From Burkholderiales bacterium (GTDB lineage Bacteria; Pseudomonadota; Gammaproteobacteria; Burkholderiales; Burkholderiaceae_C), in the NCBI GenBank assembly GCA_947372225.1, contig CANBSV010000052.1, positions 1 through 19,113 of the forward strand: a stretch of 19,113 bases of DNA, in the 5' to 3' direction. Position numbers and translations under genes: made by a program. The notes beneath the pieces were generated by a model that saw only the letters and a list, made by a program, of their open reading frames with translations, searched no databases and had not been told where the DNA came from. Positions 14,547-19,113 of this stretch are shown here, in pieces (the stretch's first letter is position 1; each line of letters starts with the position of its first letter).

Positions 14547-14573
14547 CCAGACCTGCCAGACCCGCTAGACCTG
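14547..14573 (+). repeat. three tandem 9-bp units in the nusA-infB gap
   Basis: CCAGACCTG, CCAGACCCG and CTAGACCTG follow each other directly (14547-14573), with a related CCAACCCG just before. The tract fills part of the 69-base gap between nusA and infB and ends 16 bases before the infB start. It makes no clear hairpin. Confidence 0.65.
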
Positions 14574-14589
14574 ATTCAAGGATTCAACA

Positions 14590-17436
14590 ATGGCTGTGAC
14601 TACCGTCGCCCAACTCGCTGTCGAGCTGAACCGTCCCGCCGCTGCGCTGCTCGAGCAACTGCAGTCGGCCGGGGTCAGCAAGGCATCGACGGACGATGCC
14701 CTGACTGAATCCGACAAGGAGCGATTGCTTGACTACTTGCGTTCGACTCACGGCACGGCTGGGGCGGAGCGCAAGAAGATCACGTTGACTCGCAAGTCGA
14801 CCAGCGAGATCAAGCAGGCTGATTCGAGCGGCAAGGCGCGAACCATTCAAGTCGAGGTGCGCAAGAAGCGAACCTTTGTCAAGCGTGACGATGCTCCGGG
14901 TGCCACGGAGGTCGCAGCTGAACCTGAGATCGACTCCCGGGAACTGGTTCGACTGGAGCAAGAGGCTCAGGCTCAAGCCGAATTGCTGCGCCAGCAAGAG
15001 GCTGAACTCGCAGAACGCCAGCGTGTGCGTGAAGAGGCGGAGCGCGTCGAGCGTGAGGCCGCTGAGGAGCGCGCTCGTGCCGAAGCCGAAAAAGCCGCTG
15101 CCGCCGCGGCGTTGGCCGCACAGGCTGCAGCCGATGAGGCGGCACGCCTGGCCGCGTCGGGCGAGCCTGCTGCGCAACTGACCGAGGCAGTGCCCGCACC
15201 AGTGGCGGCCGAGCCGGCCAAGCCTGTGCTTCGCGTCATCAAGGCAGCCGATTTTGTCGACGAGGACAAGCAGCGCGCCATCGATCTGGCCAAGCGCCGC
15301 AAGGCGGCTGAAGACGAAGCCTCGGCCATTCGCGCCATGATGTCAGCGCCCAAGAAGGCGGCGATGGTGGCCAAGGCCCCCGTTGAGCCACCCAAACCTG
15401 AAGCTGGCAAAGAAGGCATCAAGGGAACGATTCACAAACCCGCCGCTGCGCCGGGCACGCCTGCGGCCACGGTGGCCAAGCCAGGCGACAAGAAATCCGT
15501 CAAGTCCGAAAAGTTGTCTTCCAGCTGGGCCGACGACGCCGCCAAGAAGCGTGGTCTGAAGGCCCGCACGGATGCGCCATCAGGTGCTCGCCCGGGCTGG
15601 CGTGCACCGCGTGGCGGCCGCCGTGGCGAGCGAAGCGACGGATCGGTGTCCACGTTCGTGGCGCCGGTCGAGCAGCAAGTCCAGGAAGTTCACGTGCCTG
15701 AAACCATCAGCGTGGCCGATCTGGCGCACAAGATGAGCGTGAAGGCTTCCGAGGTCATCAAGCAACTGATGAAGCTGGGTCAGATGGTCACCATCAACCA
15801 GCAACTCGATCAGGAAACGGCCATGATCCTCGTTGAGGAAATGGGCCACACGGCTGTGCCGGCCAAGCTCGATGACCCCGACGCCTTCCTGGAAGAAGAC
15901 TCCGAAGCCGATGCAAACCACGAGTTGCTGCCTCGCGCACCTGTGGTGACGGTGATGGGCCACGTCGACCACGGCAAGACGTCCTTGTTGGATTACATCC
16001 GTACTGCCCGGGTCGCCGCTGGCGAGGCCGGTGGTATCACGCAGCACATCGGCGCTTATCACGTCGACACGCCGCGCGGCATGATCACCTTCCTGGACAC
16101 GCCGGGTCACGCGGCCTTTACAGCGATGCGAGCGCGTGGCGCCAAGGCCACCGACATCGTGATTCTGGTGGTCGCCTCCGATGACGGCGTCATGCCGCAG
16201 ACCAAGGAAGCGATCTCGCACGCCAAGGCCGCCGGCGTGCCGTTGGTGGTGGCGATGAACAAGATCGACAAACCCGGCGCCAACCTCGAGCGACTCAAGA
16301 GCGAACTCGTGGCCGAGGAAGTCGTGCCCGAGGAGTTCGGTGGTCCTTCACCCTTCGTGCCGGTGTCTGCCAAGACGGGTCAGGGCATCGACGAACTGCT
16401 CGAGCAGGTGCTGCTGCAGGCCGAGGTGCTTGAACTCACCGCCCCGCGTGCCAGCATGGCCAAGGGCCTGGTCATCGAAGCCAAACTCGACAAGGGGCGT
16501 GGTCCGGTGGCCACCGTGCTGGTGCAGTCCGGCACTCTCAAGCGCGGCGATGTCGTGCTGGCCGGATCCACCTACGGTCGTGTGCGCGCCATGCTCGACG
16601 AAAACGGCAAGCCAGCGACGGAGGCAGGCCCCTCGATTCCCGTGGAGATTCAGGGTCTGACCGAGGTGCCTCAAGCGGGCGATGAATTCATGGTCCTGTC
16701 CGACGAGCGCCGTGCTCGCGAGATTTCGACCTTCCGATCTGGCAAGTACCGCGATGTCAAGTTGGCCAAGCAGCAAGCCGCCAAGCTCGAGAACATGTTC
16801 GAGAACATGGGACAGGGCGAAGCTCAGAGCCTGGCTCTGATCATCAAGGCCGACGTGCAAGGCTCGCAGGAAGCCCTGGCTTCCTCGCTGCTCAAGCTGA
16901 GCACCGCCGAGGTCAAGGTGCAGGTGGTGCACGGTGCCGTGGGTGGCATCAGCGAAAGCGACATCAACCTGGCCATCGCCTCCAAGGCCGTGATCATCGG
17001 GTTCAACGTGCGCGCCGACGCGGGTGCGCGCAAGCTGGCTGAAAACAACGGCGTTGACCTGCGCTACTACAACATCATCTACGACGCCGTCGATGACGTG
17101 AAGGCCGCCATGGCCGGCATGCTGGCGCCGGAACAACGCGAAGAAACCATCGGTACGGCCGAGATTCGCACGGTGTTTGTGGCATCGAAGATCGGCACGG
17201 TGGCCGGTTCGATGGTCACGGCCGGGCTGGTGCGTCGCGGCGCACGCTTCCGCCTGTTGCGCGACAACGTGGTGGTCTACACCGGCGAAGTCGAGTCCGT
17301 GCGTCGCCTCAAGGACGATGTCAAGGAAGTCGCCTCCGGTTTCGAGTGCGGTATCAAGCTCAAGAACTACAACGACATCGCCGAGGGCGACCAGCTGGAG
17401 TTCTACGAGATCAAGGAAGTGGCGCGAACGCTGTAA
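14590..17436 (+). CDS. infB: translation initiation factor IF-2
   Basis: The product has 948 residues. An IF2_N domain lies at 1-50 (VAQLAVELNRPAAALLEQLQ). A long Ala/Glu/Arg-rich helical region (about 110-200) and a basic, low-complexity linker (to about 365) follow. A second IF2_N domain comes next (about 372-425; ISVADLAHKMSVKASEVIKQL). The GTPase has G1 G457-HVDHGKT, G3 D503-TPGH, G4 N557-KID and G5 S593-AK. Domains II, III and IV follow, ending in the fMet-tRNA-binding C2 domain (FECGIKLKNYNDIAEGDQLEFYE). It brings initiator tRNA to the 30S subunit and promotes subunit joining. Shorter forms from internal starts exist in E. coli; I did not identify such a start here. AAGGA precedes the ATG by 6 bases. 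Confidence 0.98.
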   Translation: MAVTTVAQLAVELNRPAAALLEQLQSAGVSKASTDDALTESDKERLLDYLRSTHGTAGAERKKITLTRKSTSEIKQADSSGKARTIQVEVRKKRTFVKRDDAPGATEVAAEPEIDSRELVRLEQEAQAQAELLRQQEAELAERQRVREEAERVEREAAEERARAEAEKAAAAAALAAQAAADEAARLAASGEPAAQLTEAVPAPVAAEPAKPVLRVIKAADFVDEDKQRAIDLAKRRKAAEDEASAIRAMMSAPKKAAMVAKAPVEPPKPEAGKEGIKGTIHKPAAAPGTPAATVAKPGDKKSVKSEKLSSSWADDAAKKRGLKARTDAPSGARPGWRAPRGGRRGERSDGSVSTFVAPVEQQVQEVHVPETISVADLAHKMSVKASEVIKQLMKLGQMVTINQQLDQETAMILVEEMGHTAVPAKLDDPDAFLEEDSEADANHELLPRAPVVTVMGHVDHGKTSLLDYIRTARVAAGEAGGITQHIGAYHVDTPRGMITFLDTPGHAAFTAMRARGAKATDIVILVVASDDGVMPQTKEAISHAKAAGVPLVVAMNKIDKPGANLERLKSELVAEEVVPEEFGGPSPFVPVSAKTGQGIDELLEQVLLQAEVLELTAPRASMAKGLVIEAKLDKGRGPVATVLVQSGTLKRGDVVLAGSTYGRVRAMLDENGKPATEAGPSIPVEIQGLTEVPQAGDEFMVLSDERRAREISTFRSGKYRDVKLAKQQAAKLENMFENMGQGEAQSLALIIKADVQGSQEALASSLLKLSTAEVKVQVVHGAVGGISESDINLAIASKAVIIGFNVRADAGARKLAENNGVDLRYYNIIYDAVDDVKAAMAGMLAPEQREETIGTAEIRTVFVASKIGTVAGSMVTAGLVRRGARFRLLRDNVVVYTGEVESVRRLKDDVKEVASGFECGIKLKNYNDIAEGDQLEFYEIKEVARTL

Positions 17437-17455
17437 CCCAGGCTTTTTGGAGCTG

Positions 17456-17490
17456 ACCCCGCCCTTCAAAAGAGGGCGGGGTTTGCTTTT
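17456..17490 (+). terminator. intrinsic terminator between infB and rbfA
   Basis: A perfect 10-bp stem ACCCCGCCCT/AGGGCGGGGT (17456-17465 and 17473-17482) with a 7-base loop is followed by TTTGCTTTT. It lies 20 bases after the infB stop and 33 bases before the rbfA start. It should reduce transcription into rbfA-truB, unless those genes have their own promoter. Confidence 0.85.
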
Positions 17491-17522
17491 GCACGAAGCC
17501 GCGGCGATCGTCAGAAATCAAG

Positions 17523-17885
17523 ATGAAACACAAGCGTTCGATACCCAACCGGGGTTTCCGGGTGGCTGACCAGATTCAGCGAGATGTCGCCGAGCTCATT
17601 CGCGATCTCAAGGATCCGCGCATCGGCATGGTCACCCTGCATGCCGTGGAGGTCACGCCCGACTATGCCCACGCGAAGGTGTTCTTTTCGGTGCTGGTGG
17701 GTGATCCGCTGGAGTGCGAACTTGCGCTCAACGAGGCTGCGGGATTTCTGCGCAACGGTCTTTTCAAGCGCCTGCAGATTCACACGGTGCCCACGTTGCA
17801 CTTCCATTTCGATCGGACCACCGAGCGCGCAGCCGAACTGAGTTTGCTGATCGCCCAAGCCAACGCCACGCGGGCCAAGGACTGA
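17523..17885 (+). CDS. rbfA: 30S ribosome-binding factor RbfA
   Basis: The product has 120 residues. RGFRVADQIQRDVAELIRDLKDPRIGMVTLHAVEVTPDYAHAKVFFSVL covers the KH-like RNA-binding core, and the C-terminal LHFHFDRTTERAAELSLLI is the usual end. RbfA binds the 5' end region of 16S rRNA in immature 30S subunits and is needed for late processing and cold adaptation. The ATG at 17523 follows a weak site (ATCAAG). It lies after the infB terminator, and its TGA overlaps the truB start by one base (TGATG), so rbfA and truB are translationally coupled. Confidence 0.95.
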   Translation: MKHKRSIPNRGFRVADQIQRDVAELIRDLKDPRIGMVTLHAVEVTPDYAHAKVFFSVLVGDPLECELALNEAAGFLRNGLFKRLQIHTVPTLHFHFDRTTERAAELSLLIAQANATRAKD

Positions 17886-18895
17886 TGAGGGCCGCGCGAA
17901 CCCCGCGCCGTGCGGTGCATGGCGTGCTGCTGCTCGACAAGCCCCTCGGCTTGTCGAGCCAGGACGCGTTGACCCGCGCCAAACGGCTGTATCGCGCTGA
18001 AAAAGCGGGTCACACCGGAACGCTCGACCCGCTGGCAACGGGGCTGCTGCCGCTGTGCTTCGGGGCAGCCACCAAGTTTTCGCAAATCGGCCTTGAGGCC
18101 GACAAACGCTATCTGGCCACGCTCACGCTGGGCATCACGACCACCACCGGCGATGGCGAGGGCGAAGTGCTGCAACGCAGCGACGTTCAAGTGACCCGCG
18201 CCGACATGGAGGCTGCTTGTGCACGCTTCGTCGGTGAGATCGAGCAGGTTCCGCCCATGCATTCGGCGCTCAAGCGCGATGGCAAGCCACTGTACGAATA
18301 CGCCCGAGCGGGCATCGAGATCGAGCGTGAGCCGCGCCGCGTGACGATTCATCAGATCGACATCGTGAGCGAAGAACATTCGTTACACGATGCCGCGCAC
18401 GAGCCTGTCTGGACCATTGACGTGCGCTGCAGCAAAGGCACCTACATCCGCACGTTGGCTGAAGATATCGGCCAGGCGCTTGGATGCGGCGCGCATCTTT
18501 CGGCGTTGCGGCGCACTGGCAGCGGCCCGCTCACTTTGGCCAGCGCGCAAACGCTGGAGTCGCTGGGCGAGATGACCGAGGCGGCGCGCGATGAACTGTT
18601 GCTGCCCGCTGACGGGCTGATTGCCGATTGGCCTGTCGTGCGTCTGGACGTCGAGGGCGCCGGGCGCTTCCTCAGCGGCGTGCGTCGCCGTTTGCCGCTG
18701 CCCGATTCGCCCCGTGTGCGCGTGTACGGCCCTCAGGCCCGGGCGTTCCTTGGCAGCGGTCACATCGCCGGCGGCGAATTGATTTCGACGAGGCTCTTGA
18801 GCCCGCTGGAGGTGCAAGGCCTCCTGGATACCGCCGGGGCCGCCGCAGGCGGTGACCACTCGCCGCAGCCGGATATAGCCGTTCCCAGCCTTTGA
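17885..18895 (+). CDS. truB: tRNA pseudouridine(55) synthase TruB
   Basis: The product has 336 residues. GVLLLDKPLGLSSQ, then GHTGTLDPLATGLLP with the catalytic aspartate D48 (same number as in E. coli), KRDGKPLYEYAR (130-141) and CSKGTYIRTLAEDIG (182-196) are the TruB signatures. A C-terminal PUA-like domain follows from about residue 250. It makes pseudouridine 55 in the T loop of nearly all tRNAs and also acts as a tRNA chaperone. The ATG at 17885 overlaps the rbfA stop; an upstream in-frame extension would run through rbfA and has no family similarity. The last 20 residues look poorly conserved. Confidence 0.96.
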   Translation: MRAARTPRRAVHGVLLLDKPLGLSSQDALTRAKRLYRAEKAGHTGTLDPLATGLLPLCFGAATKFSQIGLEADKRYLATLTLGITTTTGDGEGEVLQRSDVQVTRADMEAACARFVGEIEQVPPMHSALKRDGKPLYEYARAGIEIEREPRRVTIHQIDIVSEEHSLHDAAHEPVWTIDVRCSKGTYIRTLAEDIGQALGCGAHLSALRRTGSGPLTLASAQTLESLGEMTEAARDELLLPADGLIADWPVVRLDVEGAGRFLSGVRRRLPLPDSPRVRVYGPQARAFLGSGHIAGGELISTRLLSPLEVQGLLDTAGAAAGGDHSPQPDIAVPSL

Positions 18896-18931
18896 TCTTC
18901 AGTTATTCGTTTCAGTGAAAGCAAAACCAGC

Positions 18932-19113
18932 ATGAGCTTACAAATCCGCAACATCGCCATCATTGCCCACGTGGACCATGGCAAGACCACGATGGTCGAC
19001 CAGCTGCTGCGCCAGAGCGGCACCTTCGCCGAGCACGAGAAGGTGGTCGACACCGTGATGGACAGCAACGCCATCGAGCGCGAGCGCGGCATCACCATCC
19101 TGGCCAAGAACTG
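18932..19113 (+). CDS. typA: ribosome-associated GTPase TypA/BipA (N-terminal part, cut by right edge)
   Basis: Sixty codons are visible. RNIAIIAHVDHGKTTMVDQLL holds the P-loop AHVDHGKTT (12-20), and NAIERERGITILAKN (47-60) is the switch I region characteristic of translational GTPases and worded as in TypA/BipA. BipA acts on 50S assembly and stress or cold adaptation. The start follows truB by 36 bases with only a weak ribosome site (GTGAAAG), so it may be read through from truB or have its own promoter. The remaining protein lies outside the window. Confidence 0.93.
   Translation, partial: MSLQIRNIAIIAHVDHGKTTMVDQLLRQSGTFAEHEKVVDTVMDSNAIERERGITILAKN

Noticed and set aside
16348..17469. 373-codon open frame antisense to infB
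   Set aside because: Same shadow composition (His/Gly/Leu/Arg-rich), no family resemblance, and it lies entirely opposite conserved IF-2 domains.

Overview
The window is a stretch of chromosome from a GC-rich betaproteobacterium, most likely of the order Burkholderiales. The basis is recall of protein families and gene order, not a search: the rimP-nusA-infB-rbfA-truB block, the style of the arginine/lysine decarboxylase, and a PEP-CTERM-like relic. No phage, insertion sequence or CRISPR array is visible. Most of the window is dense with genes. Only the first 3 kb is sparse, and by eye it is less GC-rich.

Left part (1-3.2 kb). A glycosyltransferase-like DUF6492 gene on the minus strand is cut by the left edge. 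Upstream of it lies a small secreted LprI-family protein, also on the minus strand. Divergent from that is a nucleotidyltransferase-fold protein whose C-terminal domain is duplicated without a gap. After it comes about 440 bp holding a probable decayed PEP-CTERM gene end. A tRNA-Ser(GGA) gene and its terminator follow on the minus strand, only 13 bases behind a protein operon.

3.2-7.8 kb. The minus-strand operon nfeD - SPFH (QmcA-like) - DUF2237 probably ends with the tRNA gene. It is divergent from a large PLP-dependent Arg/Lys/Orn decarboxylase, which is followed by a small VOC-family gene.

7.8-11.4 kb. This is a compact C1-assimilation (serine cycle) cluster. Malyl-CoA lyase (mclA, minus strand) is divergent from hydroxypyruvate reductase (hprA), methylene-tetrahydrofolate dehydrogenase (mtdA) and methenyl-tetrahydrofolate cyclohydrolase (fchA). 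Together mtdA and fchA interconvert methylene-H4F and formyl-H4F. hprA and mclA act at two steps of the serine cycle, making glycerate and cleaving malyl-CoA into acetyl-CoA and glyoxylate. The remaining cycle enzymes are not in the window. A 10-bp inverted repeat sits in the mclA/hprA intergenic region.

11.4-19.1 kb. fabI (fatty acid synthesis, minus strand) is divergent from the conserved transcription/translation operon rimP-nusA-infB-rbfA-truB, followed by the start of typA (bipA), which is cut by the right edge. The rimP leader carries a good promoter and, just downstream, a strong intrinsic terminator enclosed by a perfect 9-bp inverted repeat, so the operon is probably controlled by premature termination. 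A second intrinsic terminator sits between infB and rbfA.

The most notable items are the attenuator-like rimP leader, the duplicated-domain nucleotidyltransferase, and the serine-cycle cluster with its operator-like palindrome. I saw no clear evidence of a wholly new multi-gene system.
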